64,000 bases of DNA from Caulobacteraceae bacterium (lineage in GTDB: Bacteria > Pseudomonadota > Alphaproteobacteria > Caulobacterales > Aquidulcibacteraceae), in the NCBI GenBank assembly GCA_016703335.1, contig JADJCG010000015.1, forward strand, positions 106,395-170,394, in the 5' to 3' direction. The notes beneath the pieces were generated by a model that was given only the letters and a program-made list of their open reading frames with translations, was not told the origin of the DNA and searched no databases. Positions 55,633 through 64,000 of the stretch are shown piece by piece; within the stretch, counting starts at the first letter, position 1, and every line of letters begins with the position of its first letter. The position numbers were made by a program, and so were the translations under genes.

Positions 55633-58438
55633 TTAGGCCTCTACCGGCTCGTCCTTCGGCGCGAGCAACAGGTACATCGCCGGCGTCACGATCCGGGCGA
55701 TCATGATGATCGCCGTGAACGACAGCGACTCGCCGCCGATAAAGAGCGCGATCAGCCCGCCCATGATCCCGAACGGAATAACGAATGCCACCACGCCGGT
55801 GACCGCAAACGTCCCGAACTCAAGCAGCAGCACCGCGAGCACGCCGAAGATCGCGATAAGGATCGCAGGCCCCAAGCCGCCGAAGCTGCGCGCTTGGGCC
55901 TCCGCTTCGCCGCCAAACGAAACGGTGTAGCCAGCGGGCAAGCGAAGCGCCTGGAGGCGCTGCGCGACATCAGCTGTCACGCCGCTTATCAGATAACCCG
56001 GCTGCGTGTAGGCGGTGACTGTCGCCGTCCGCTCGCGCTGCACGCGGTCGATCGAAGCTGGGCTGCTCTCCATCGTCGGATGCGAAATCTCAGCCAACGG
56101 CGTTGCGCCGCCCTGACCGTTCCAGATGTAAAGCCGATCAAGCGCTGCCACCGGCATCGTGTCATCACGCGGCGCGCGCAGCACGACCGGGAACGCATCG
56201 CCCGCTGGATCACGGAATTGCGCCACCGGCAAACCAGCAATGGCGATACGCAACGTGTGGTCGATCGCGCCAGCCGGCACACCGCGCAACGCTGCCGCGC
56301 TGTCGTCAATGTTGAGATCGAGATCGATCAGACGTTCGGCGGTCGGGTTCGACACATCACGCGCGCCCGGCGTCTCGTTTATGATGCGCTCAACCTCAGC
56401 CGCAAGTTCACCCAGCGCCGCCAAATCGGGTCCTCGAATACGCACGGCAATCGGCGCTTCGATCGGCGGCCCATTGGCGAAACGGCGCAAATTCATACGC
56501 GCGCGCGGATACTGATTGAGCTGTCCGCGGATCTCCTCGATCACACGCATGCCTTCGTCGTGATGCCATTCGTGGAAGCGCGCATAGATCTGCCCTTGGT
56601 TGGAGAGCTGCTCGGGCGGAATCTCGTTGTAGTAGATTTGCGGATTGCCGCGCCCGGTATTGGCGAAGCGCCACTCGATCTCTGGATGTCCAGTCAGTAC
56701 GCGCTCGGCATACATCACCGCCGCATCCGTCTCGCTCACCGCACTGCCTTGCGGCGTCTCGATGTCGACGAGGAAATAGGGGCTGTCGTTTTCCGGGGAA
56801 GAGACTGAAGCCAAGCTTCGGCACCAAGCCCAGCGACAAGAAAAAAGCGACCAGCCCAATGATCACTGTCTTGCGCGGATGCGCCAATGCGACGTGCAGC
56901 GCCGGGCGATAGATGTTGTGGATCGCCGCCATCACGCCATCGAGGAAAACGTTCGAGTGGCCGGAATCGCTGCGCGGCAAGAAGCGGCTGGCGAGGAACG
57001 GAATGATCGTCAAAGCCACGAACAGCGAGGCAATGATTGTCGTCACCACCGCCACAGGCAGTGAGCGCACAAACGCGCCCGCGCCTTCGGGCAGCGCCAT
57101 GAGCGGTACGAACGCGAGCAGGAGCGTCGCCGTACAGCCGATCACGGCGATGTTGATTTCGCTCACGCCGGCAATCGCCGCCTCGCGCGGACTCATGCCT
57201 TGCCTCAGGTGTCGCGCAATATTCTCGGTGACGACGATGGAGTCATCGACGAGCAAACCCAACGCCAACACGAAGCCCGCGATCGAGAGTTGGTTCAGCG
57301 AATACCCAAGCTCCTGGATCGCCACCACGCCGATCGCCAGCGACAGCGGGATCGACACCATAACGACGATAGATGCGCGAAAGCCGAGCGGCAGCAGCGT
57401 CAGCAGCACCAACGCCAGCGCGATCGCAAAGTCGCGCCCCAGATTGCCGAGGCGGTGCGTCACCGTTTCGGACTGGTCAAAGCCGCGCTGCAGGTGGATG
57501 TTTGCTGGCAGCGAACCTTCGAATGCATCGACGCGCGGGCGAATGCCGTTGATCACATCGAAAACCGATTCACCCAGCCGCGCCTGGGCGCTCACGAACA
57601 CAGCGCGCTGACCATTGAAGCGAGTGATGTGCGTGCGTTCATCGTTCGCCCACGACACATCTGCAACGTCGCCAACCGTCACCAGCGATCCGTTATCCGC
57701 CCGCAGCGCGACGCGGCGGATCTCGTCCAATGAGTCAAATGAGCCGGAAGACTGCACGTTGAATCGCCGTCCGCCGGCCTCCACCGCGCCCACCGGCGTA
57801 TCGACACCCTCGCGCTGCAGCGCGTCCGCCACCGCGGCCAGCGGCAGGCGATACGCTGCGAGCTGGTCGAGATTCGCAGCGACGCGCACTTCCGACGGCG
57901 GCGCCCCCCATACATCGGCTTGTTGCACGCCCGGCGCGCGCTCGACGGCGTCGCGCAATCCCTTCGCGTATGCCTCCAGCTGGCGGAACGAAGCATCATC
58001 GCTCGTCAGCGCCATCTGCACGATGGCCGTTTGCGCCGGATTGTATCGACGCAGACGAATATCGACGACGCCTTCGGGTAGGCGAGAGCGCACGACGTTA
58101 ACCTCGCGCACAACCTCACCGAACTTTTCTTCGGCGTCCGCACCCCATTCGAACTCAACGTTGACAACCGCAAGACCTGCACGGCTCGCCGATCGGATCT
58201 CGCGAATGTCCTCGATCGCGTTGATCTGATCTTCTACCGGGATGGCGACCAGCCGCTCCATCTGCTCGGCATCCGCGCCAGGCAAGATCACCGCAACGGC
58301 GACGCCGGGAAATTCAACGATCGGATCTTCGGACTTCGGGATCGAAAAGATCGCGCCAACGCCCAACGCTGCGAGCAAGAAGAATAGCACCGCGCTGAAC
58401 TGCCAGCGGTCGACGAAGAAGCGCGTGATGGCCTGCAT
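55633..58438 (-). pseudogene. RND efflux permease: frameshift plus internal deletion
   Basis: An inner-membrane RND transporter. The N-terminal half has PVEDQINAIEDIREIRS, the TM4 region GFVLALGLLVDDSIVVTENI and NQLSIAGFVLALG. The frame changes near 56795 (one extra base in a C/G run, restoring LFPENDSPYFLVDIETP). The C-terminal half continues to RIVTPAMYLLLAPKD. Before that end, SFTAIIMIARIVTPAM joins the start of TM10 directly to TM12, so about 80 residues usually found there are missing in frame. Total length is about 935 against roughly 1020 or more. The pump is probably non-functional if this is real. It starts directly after the adaptor stop (TAGATG). Confidence 0.85.
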
Positions 58439-59461
58439 CTAGGAGCCGGTAGCGATGCGCACGCTTTCGCCGTCGCGCACATAGGCCGCGCCCGCAGCGA
58501 CAATCCGGTCACCCGGAGCGAGACCTTCGACAACGACAACGCCTGCAGATGTCACGCCCGCCGTCCGCACCGCGCGGCGGTGCGCTACAGCGTTTTCGTC
58601 GAGCACGTAGACGATGCCTTGATCGGCGCGTGCATCGAGCAGAGCCAGAGTCGGAACGATGATGGATGTTTGCGGATTGGCGCCGGGTGTCGCGGCAACT
58701 TCTACTTCCGCGACCATGCCGCTGCGCAGGCCTTCCGGCGCAGTGATCTCGATCTCAACTTCAAATGCCCCGGTTGCGGCATCGCCTTGAGCGCCAACGC
58801 GCGTGACGCGGCCTTCACGTTGAGCGCCATTCACTCGAATTCGCGCGGCGTCGCCAACGCGGATGCGCGCCGCGTCATTTGAAGCGACAGGCGCGCGTAC
58901 AACGATGCCTGACGCTGTTTCGCCAAACACGAAGACTGGTGTGCCTGCAGCGACTGTCTGTGATGGATCGACTCCGCGCCGCAGGATTACGCCGTCGGCG
59001 GGAGCGGTGAGGACAGAGGAGTCACGCGCCCGTTCAACAGCGAGACGCGCGCTTTCGAGGCGGGCTTCGGAAACGAAGCCGCGTTCAAACAATTCTTGCG
59101 TGCGCGCGAGATCGCGTTCGGCGTTGGCGCGCGCGAGCGCGGCTTCATCGACGTTTGCGCCAGCGCCAGTTCTGCGAAGCGTCGCCAAACGCTGTCCGCG
59201 CCGCACGACATCGCCAGAGTCCACGTCAATCGCGCCGACAACGCCGGCGGCCGTGAAAGCGAGAACGGGTTCGCGCCGATAGCCGATCATGCCGCTCGCG
59301 CGCACCGATCCGGCGGCCGAGGCGGGCGCGACTTCGACAACTTCTACAAGCGGGCCTTCGGTGGCGGTCGTTGTCTCTTCGGCCTCACCGCCCGAGCAGG
59401 CGGCGACAAGGAGGGCCAAGCCCACCACAACAGACTGAAAGAACGCCGCTTTCTGCACCAT
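58439..59461 (-). CDS. RND periplasmic adaptor lipoprotein (MFP/HlyD type)
   Basis: A 340-residue membrane-fusion protein with a lipobox (LLVAACSGG). A biotinyl-lipoyl-like half (GAIDVDSGDVVRRGQRLATLRR) is followed by a hairpin (LARTQELFERGFVSEARLESARLAVERA), the second lipoyl half (LTAPADGVILRRGVDPSQTV), a beta-barrel and a membrane-proximal domain. It bridges the RND permease encoded next to an outer-membrane channel; no TolC-like gene is in the window. It has an intact frame and is the first gene of the pump operon. Confidence 0.9.
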   Translation of the reverse strand: MVQKAAFFQSVVVGLALLVAACSGGEAEETTTATEGPLVEVVEVAPASAAGSVRASGMIGYRREPVLAFTAAGVVGAIDVDSGDVVRRGQRLATLRRTGAGANVDEAALARANAERDLARTQELFERGFVSEARLESARLAVERARDSSVLTAPADGVILRRGVDPSQTVAAGTPVFVFGETASGIVVRAPVASNDAARIRVGDAARIRVNGAQREGRVTRVGAQGDAATGAFEVEIEITAPEGLRSGMVAEVEVAATPGANPQTSIIVPTLALLDARADQGIVYVLDENAVAHRRAVRTAGVTSAGVVVVEGLAPGDRIVAAGAAYVRDGESVRIATGS

Positions 59462-59520
59462 CCACCCTTAAGAGTGAACGATAGCGGATTTATTCATTCG
59501 TCACAAGAAGAAAGTCGGTA

Positions 59521-60192
59521 TCAGGGCGCCCAGAAGGTCTCTACGGGCGCGGGCAGGTCGAGCAGTTCATCGACCGGCAGCCGAGATCGCGTCTGATCGT
59601 TTAGCAGGCGCGTCTTTTCGTCGCCGGTGATGAGCAAAACGATCGCATGGGCGCTGGCGAGCGCTGCACGCGTCAGTGTCAGGCGTTCCGCCGAACCCGC
59701 GGCCCCCGGCGCGGTCACGGCGATGACAGTGCGCGTGTTTTCAACGCCAAGATCCAGGTCCGGCGATTGCGGAAACCAGGACGCGGTGTGTCCGTCGCTG
59801 CCCATGCCCATCAATGCGAAGTCGATGGCTTTGCCCGCATAGTCAGCATCCACGCTCGCGGCAGCTTCTTCCAAAACTGTATTTGAATACATCGGCAGCA
59901 GCTTTGCGCCAGCGGCTAGTGCCGGCGCGAGCGTGCGGCGGAGCAGTGCTTCGTTTGATGCAACATCCGTCGGCGGCACGAAACGCTCGTCCACCAAGCC
60001 AAACGTCACGCGCGGCCAATCCAACGGCATTGCTGCCAGCAACTCATATGCAGGCTCGGGCGTCCCGCCGCCAGACAGCACGACAAACGCTTCTCCACGC
60101 GCGGAAATCCCGTCTTTTATGGCGTCCGCGATGCGCGGCGCTGTCTCCTGCATCAGCGCCTCGCGCGTTTCGAACGTGCGAATCTCGATCAT
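59521..60192 (-). CDS. pgl: 6-phosphogluconolactonase
   Basis: A 223-residue Pgl of the DevB type. Signatures are VVLSGGGTPEPAYELLA, LVDERFVPPTDVASNEALLRRTL and LMGMGSDGHTASWFP. It hydrolyses 6-phosphogluconolactone in the Entner-Doudoroff/pentose phosphate route. The start overlaps the galU stop by ATGA, so the two are co-transcribed. Confidence 0.93.
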   Translation of the reverse strand: MIEIRTFETREALMQETAPRIADAIKDGISARGEAFVVLSGGGTPEPAYELLAAMPLDWPRVTFGLVDERFVPPTDVASNEALLRRTLAPALAAGAKLLPMYSNTVLEEAAASVDADYAGKAIDFALMGMGSDGHTASWFPQSPDLDLGVENTRTVIAVTAPGAAGSAERLTLTRAALASAHAIVLLITGDEKTRLLNDQTRSRLPVDELLDLPAPVETFWAP

Positions 60193-61085
60193 TTCCCGCG
60201 CTTGGCGAGCAGATCGCGCAGCATCTTTTCGACAGTGTCGCCATGCTCAACGTTCGCCAGCGCGTACGCGGCCGTTGCTTGCATGTAGCCGACTTTGTCG
60301 CCGCAATCGTACGTCGTGCCTTCGTACTCAAGCGCATGGAACGTTTGCTGCGCCATGAGCCGCACCATCGAATCCGTGAGCTGGATCTCATTGCCGGCGC
60401 CAGGGCCTTGGCTTTCCAGCAGTTCGAAAATCTCCGGCTGCAGAATGTAGCGGCCGCTGATGAAGAGGTTTGACGGCGCGTCTTCGCGCTTCGGCTTCTC
60501 GACCATGCCCTTCATCTTGATCAGGCGTCCATCGCGGCTCTCGGGCGTGATCACGCCATAACGCTCCGGCGTGTCCGTCGGCTCTACCGCGATGATGTTG
60601 CCGCCGACCTTGTTGTAGGCATCGACCATCTGCGCCAGGCAGGAGGGTTGCGCCATCATCAGCATGTCCGGCAGCATCACCGCGAACGGCTCGTCGCCGA
60701 TAATGTCTCGTGCGCACCAGACGGCGTGGCCCAAACCAAGAGCCGCTTGCTGGCGCACGAAGCTCATTGAGCCGGCGGCGCGGACAGACTCCGCGATTTC
60801 GGCCAGCTGCTCGGTCTTTTGCTTCGCCTGAAGTGTTACTTCGAGTTCATACGATCGGTCGAAATAGTCCTCAATCGCACCCTTATTTCGCCCGGTGACG
60901 AAGACTATGTGCTCGATGCCGGCGGCCAGAGCTTCGTCCACGACGTACTGGATCGCCGGCCGGTCGAACACCGGAAGCAATTCTTTTGGGATCGCCTTGG
61001 TGGCGGGGAGCACTCGCGTCCCAAAGCCGGCAACCGGAAGTACCGCTTTCCGTAGCGTTCGGGGCGAGGTGAAAGCGCTAGCCAT
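60189..61085 (-). CDS. galU: UTP-glucose-1-phosphate uridylyltransferase
   Basis: A 298-residue GalU. The nucleotide site reads AVLPVAGFGTRVLPATKAIPKELLP; VDEALAAGIEHIVFVTGRNK and ISGRYILQPEIFELL are also family blocks. It makes UDP-glucose for polysaccharides and cell-envelope sugars. The frame is intact. About 270 bases separate it from the divergent small gene at 61359, which should hold both promoters. Confidence 0.95.
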   Translation of the reverse strand: MASAFTSPRTLRKAVLPVAGFGTRVLPATKAIPKELLPVFDRPAIQYVVDEALAAGIEHIVFVTGRNKGAIEDYFDRSYELEVTLQAKQKTEQLAEIAESVRAAGSMSFVRQQAALGLGHAVWCARDIIGDEPFAVMLPDMLMMAQPSCLAQMVDAYNKVGGNIIAVEPTDTPERYGVITPESRDGRLIKMKGMVEKPKREDAPSNLFISGRYILQPEIFELLESQGPGAGNEIQLTDSMVRLMAQQTFHALEYEGTTYDCGDKVGYMQATAAYALANVEHGDTVEKMLRDLLAKRGK

Positions 61086-61358
61086 TGTGGTTCCGTGTTC
61101 GGCGCCGCAGCAACGGCGATTTCAGCTCATCTTACACCGGAAGCCTGAAGCAGTCGCAACCGAACTTGAACGCGGGATTCGGCTGAAATTCAGGATTTTC
61201 CGGTAGTGTCTGCTCAAGCCGCGAAAGACGGCGGGTAGGGGTGTCGAGAGTAGTGACGGGTGTCACGGACGATCTCTCTTCGGCGCCGCAAAGTAGCAAT
61301 TGCCATCGTGGCAACCTTTTGTTAACTGACCGCCGCCGGTCCGGGAGTTCTCCACATT

Positions 61359-61643
61359 ATGTCGCCCTCAAACGTCAAAGCCACCGTTCGCATGGTCGTG
61401 GCCAGCTTCGCTGCTGGTGCGGGCGCGATGGTTCTTGTGGGCCTTGTCGCCCCTGTGGCGATGCAGGGTGGCCTCTCGATGCGCGACGCGTTCGCCAACG
61501 AGATGAACCAACAAGCGCCTGCGCTTGAGCCGCTCGATGTGGCCGCGATCGAAGCAACATTGGCCGATGCTGAACGTTCCATGGCCGCCGCGCGCGCGTC
61601 GACCGATGACAACGTCAACCGCCTGCAGCAGCTCGCGCACTAA
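61359..61643 (+). CDS. Small membrane-anchored hypothetical protein
   Basis: 94 residues. One TM helix or signal (about residues 12-35, MVVASFAAGAGAMVLVGLVAPVA) is followed by a helical tail (EPLDVAAIEATLADAERSMAAAR). No known domain. The tail ends just before the convergent tal gene (8-base gap). Function unknown; the intact frame and codon bias support it being real. Confidence 0.6.
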   Translation: MSPSNVKATVRMVVASFAAGAGAMVLVGLVAPVAMQGGLSMRDAFANEMNQQAPALEPLDVAAIEATLADAERSMAAARASTDDNVNRLQQLAH

Positions 61644-61650
61644 TCAGAGA

Positions 61651-62304
61651 TCACAGAATCGACTGACCCGTCGATTTCCAGTCTTTCAGGAACGCCTCTA
61701 GCCCCATGTCCGTGAGGACGTGCTTGTAGAGACTTTTGAACACGGCTGGCGGAATCGTCGCGCAATCCGCGCCCGCGATGGCCGCCTCTCGCACGTGGCC
61801 CGCGGTGCGGATCGAAGCGTCGAGGATCGAGGTCGGGTAGTCGTAATTGTCAAAGATGGCGCGGATTTCGCGGATCAGCTCCATGCCGTCTTGGCCGTTA
61901 TCATCCAGGCGGCCAATGAACGGTGAAATAAACGTCGCGCCGGCTTTCGCCGCCATCAAAGCCTGAACCGCTGAGAAGCAGAGCGTGACATTGACCGGGT
62001 GACCGTTGTCTTCGAGGTACTTGCACGCCTTCAAGCCGTCCGGCGTCAGCGGCACTTTCACGACGATGTTCGGCGCAACGCCGCGCAGCTTCAGGCCTTC
62101 CTTGATCATCGTCTCATGATCTTGCGCGACAACCTCAGCGCTGACTGGCCCTGGAACCGCAGCGCAGATATCGCGCAGCGTCTCGAAGAAATCGCGACCC
62201 GCTTTCGCAACGAGTGAAGGGTTCGTCGTAACGCCGTCGACCAGGCCAGTCTCCGCCAAGGTCTTGAGTTCCGTTGCGTCGGCGCTGTCGATGAAAATCT
62301 GCAT
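61651..62304 (-). CDS. tal: Transaldolase, short TalC/MipB type
   Basis: A 217-residue class I aldolase. MQIFIDSADATELKTLAETGLVDGVTTNPSL is the family start; NIVVKVPLT holds the Schiff-base Lys. ISPFIGRLDDNGQDG and ILDASIRTAGHV follow. The short form fits transaldolase or fructose-6-phosphate aldolase. ATG 62304 is preferred (GGAG just upstream, family start). It is divergent from tkt, with which it acts in the non-oxidative pentose phosphate pathway. Confidence 0.93.
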   Translation of the reverse strand: MQIFIDSADATELKTLAETGLVDGVTTNPSLVAKAGRDFFETLRDICAAVPGPVSAEVVAQDHETMIKEGLKLRGVAPNIVVKVPLTPDGLKACKYLEDNGHPVNVTLCFSAVQALMAAKAGATFISPFIGRLDDNGQDGMELIREIRAIFDNYDYPTSILDASIRTAGHVREAAIAGADCATIPPAVFKSLYKHVLTDMGLEAFLKDWKSTGQSIL

Positions 62305-62414
62305 GTGAATCTCCGCATGCCGCATTCCCGCGACCGCATTCCGCTGATACCCGACAGCTCTTCTCAGGCAAAGCGTCCGAATCGGCGCTAAAGAGCCTGA
62401 GCGAAGGAACTCCA

Positions 62415-64000
62415 ATGAGCAAAAGCGAACTGATCGAAGGCGTCGAGGCGAAAGAACTCGCTAACGCAATCCGCGCCCTGGCGATGGACGCTGTGGAAAA
62501 GGCCAAGTCCGGACACCCGGGCATGCCGATGGGCATGGCTGATGCGGCGACGGTGCTGTTCTCGAAGTTCCTGAAATACGATCCCAGCAATCCAAGTTGG
62601 CCTGATCGCGATCGCTTCGTGCTTTCGGCCGGTCACGGCTCGATGCTGCTGTACGCGCTGCTGCATCTCACTGGCTACGCCGACATGACGCTCGATGAGA
62701 TCAAGAATTTCCGTCAGCTCGGTTCGAAAACCGCGGGCCACCCGGAGAACTTCCTCGCATCCGGCATCGAGACCACCACCGGCCCACTCGGGCAGGGCCT
62801 CGCGAACGCAGTCGGCATGGCGATGGCGGAAGCGCATCTTGCTGCGCGCTTCGGTGGCGCACTCGTCGATCACCGCACGTGGTGCATCGCTGGCGACGGC
62901 TGCTTGATGGAAGGCATCAGCCAGGAAGCCATCGCATTGGCTGGGCATCAGAAGCTGAACAAGCTGATCGTCATTTGGGACGACAACTCGATCACGATCG
63001 ACGGCGCAGTTTCGCTTTCCGACAACACCGATCAGCGCGCGCGCTTCGCCGCCAGCGGCTGGAGCGTGCTCTCGTGCGACGGCCACGACGTCGCCGACGT
63101 AACGCGCGCGTTTGACGCCGCAACCAAATCCGATCGCCCGGTGCTCGTCGCGTGCAAAACAATCATCGGCTACGGCTCACCGAAGAAAGCCGGCACCGCA
63201 AAAGCCCACGGCGAGGCGCTCGGCGCCGAAGAGCTCGCCGCAACCAAAGCCGCGCTCGGCTGGAAGTACGGCCCGTTCGAAATCCCGGACAACATCCGCA
63301 ACGCTTGGCTCAAGATCGGCGCCCGCAGCGCCGGCAAGCGCGAAGAATGGGCCTCGCGCCTGAAGAAGTCCGAGCACAAAGACGCTTTCGCTGCCGCGAT
63401 GAGCGATGAGAACATCGATGCAGCGGTTGCCGCGCTTGGCATGCACGCCGCGAAAATGGCGGTTGAAAAGCCATCGATCGCAACGCGTGCCTCATCGCAA
63501 GGCTCGATCGACGCCATGTTCGACGCGTGCCCTGAATTGCTTGGCGGCTCCGCCGATCTCACCGGCTCGAACCTCACGCTCGCCAAGGGCACGCAAGACT
63601 TCACAGCGGAGAACCGCGCCGGCCGTTACGTGCGTTACGGCATTCGCGAACACGGCATGGCCGCCGCGATGAACGGCATGGCGCTGCATGGCGGTGTCGT
63701 TCCGTTTGGCGGCACGTTCTTGACGTTCGCCGACTATTCGCGCCCAGCCATTCGCTTGAGCGCGCTCATGGGCATTCGCGTCATCCACGTGATGACGCAC
63801 GATTCCATCGGCCTCGGCGAAGATGGCCCGACGCACCAGTCCGTCGAGCAGCTCGCCAGCTTGCGCGCGATCCCGAACCTTTATGTTTTCCGTCCAGCCG
63901 ACGCCGTCGAAACCGCTGAGTGCTGGCAAGCCGCGCTGCTGCGCGACGATGGCCCGAGCTTGCTCGCGCTCTCGCGCCAAGCCACGCCAGCGTTGCGCGA
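62415..64000 (+). CDS. tkt: Transketolase, 3' end beyond window
   Basis: 528 codons are visible in one open frame from ATG 62415 (AAGGAA upstream) to the window end. Thiamine diphosphate-binding GDGCLMEGISQEAIALAGH with DDNSI, the substrate loop KSGHPGMPMGMADAA, and the pyrimidine-domain start YGIREHGMAAAMNGMALHGG are typical. The last third, including the C-terminal domain, is outside. It transfers two-carbon units between sugar phosphates. It is back to back with tal, separated by 110 bases. Confidence 0.95.
   Translation, partial: MSKSELIEGVEAKELANAIRALAMDAVEKAKSGHPGMPMGMADAATVLFSKFLKYDPSNPSWPDRDRFVLSAGHGSMLLYALLHLTGYADMTLDEIKNFRQLGSKTAGHPENFLASGIETTTGPLGQGLANAVGMAMAEAHLAARFGGALVDHRTWCIAGDGCLMEGISQEAIALAGHQKLNKLIVIWDDNSITIDGAVSLSDNTDQRARFAASGWSVLSCDGHDVADVTRAFDAATKSDRPVLVACKTIIGYGSPKKAGTAKAHGEALGAEELAATKAALGWKYGPFEIPDNIRNAWLKIGARSAGKREEWASRLKKSEHKDAFAAAMSDENIDAAVAALGMHAAKMAVEKPSIATRASSQGSIDAMFDACPELLGGSADLTGSNLTLAKGTQDFTAENRAGRYVRYGIREHGMAAAMNGMALHGGVVPFGGTFLTFADYSRPAIRLSALMGIRVIHVMTHDSIGLGEDGPTHQSVEQLASLRAIPNLYVFRPADAVETAECWQAALLRDDGPSLLALSRQATPALR

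Noticed and set aside
55564..56808. A 414-codon plus-strand frame opposite the RND permease
   Set aside because: Antisense to the conserved permease; Arg/His-rich without motifs.
61320..61345. A TTGTTAAC half-site before the small gene at 61359 as a CtrA box
   Set aside because: Only one half-site matches; no partner at the required 7-base spacing.

Overview
The window is about 64 kb of GC-rich alphaproteobacterial chromosome. Gene order (ahcY near a DivL-type kinase; tsaE-amgK-murU-addB-addA-trxA; trpF-trpB-trpA-accD-folC; cmk-rpsA-ihfB) and the DivL-like kinase with a tyrosine in place of the phosphorylatable histidine point to Caulobacterales (Caulobacter / Hyphomonadaceae relatives). This is inferred from gene content; no 16S rRNA is present.

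Layout. 0-4.9 kb: an MBL-fold hydrolase cut by the window edge, a mechanosensitive-channel-like protein, an SAH riboswitch with ahcY, and two small membrane proteins. 4.9-15.8 kb: two CtrA-like boxes and divL, a SIMPL lipoprotein, a class III cyclase, a secreted protein, an M20 peptidase, a ferredoxin / ferredoxin-reductase / methyltransferase operon, then tsaE, amgK and murU. 15.8-22.6 kb: addB, addA and trxA. 22.6-28.4 kb, minus strand: trpF, trpB, a small secreted protein, trpA, accD and folC, with mscL upstream. 28.5-33.6 kb: a ferric-reductase-like membrane protein, an HWE kinase, ihfB, rpsA and cmk. 33.7-43.7 kb: two hybrid or sensor kinases, a flavin monooxygenase, a dicarboxylate symporter, aroA, a FYDLN-type acidic zinc-ribbon protein and tRNA-Ala(GGC). 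43.8-49.0 kb: a run of damaged signalling genes (EAL domain, LuxR-like, cyclase-STAND-TPR) around an intact Crp/Fnr regulator. 49.5-55.4 kb, minus strand: PrsW-like protease, a 1026-residue gluzincin/propeller/barrel protein, and a membrane-anchored protein made of about 48 decapeptide repeats. 55.6-64 kb: an RND pump with its adaptor, pgl, galU, tal and the start of tkt.

Functionally this is mostly housekeeping: methyl cycle, cell-cycle signalling, peptidoglycan recycling, recombinational repair, tryptophan and fatty-acid synthesis, translation, and central carbon metabolism. The most unusual part is the 49.5-55.4 kb set, where a putative intramembrane protease is coupled by a one-base overlap to a large envelope metalloprotease-like protein and lies downstream of a novel repeat protein.

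Caution on sequence quality. At least 15 genes carry frameshifts, including normally essential ones (ahcY, aroA, folC). Several lie in short homopolymers and are fixed by one base. Most are probably sequencing or assembly errors, so I give each such gene the span it would have if repaired and mark it as disrupted. The 44-49 kb block and the internal RND deletion are better candidates for real decay.
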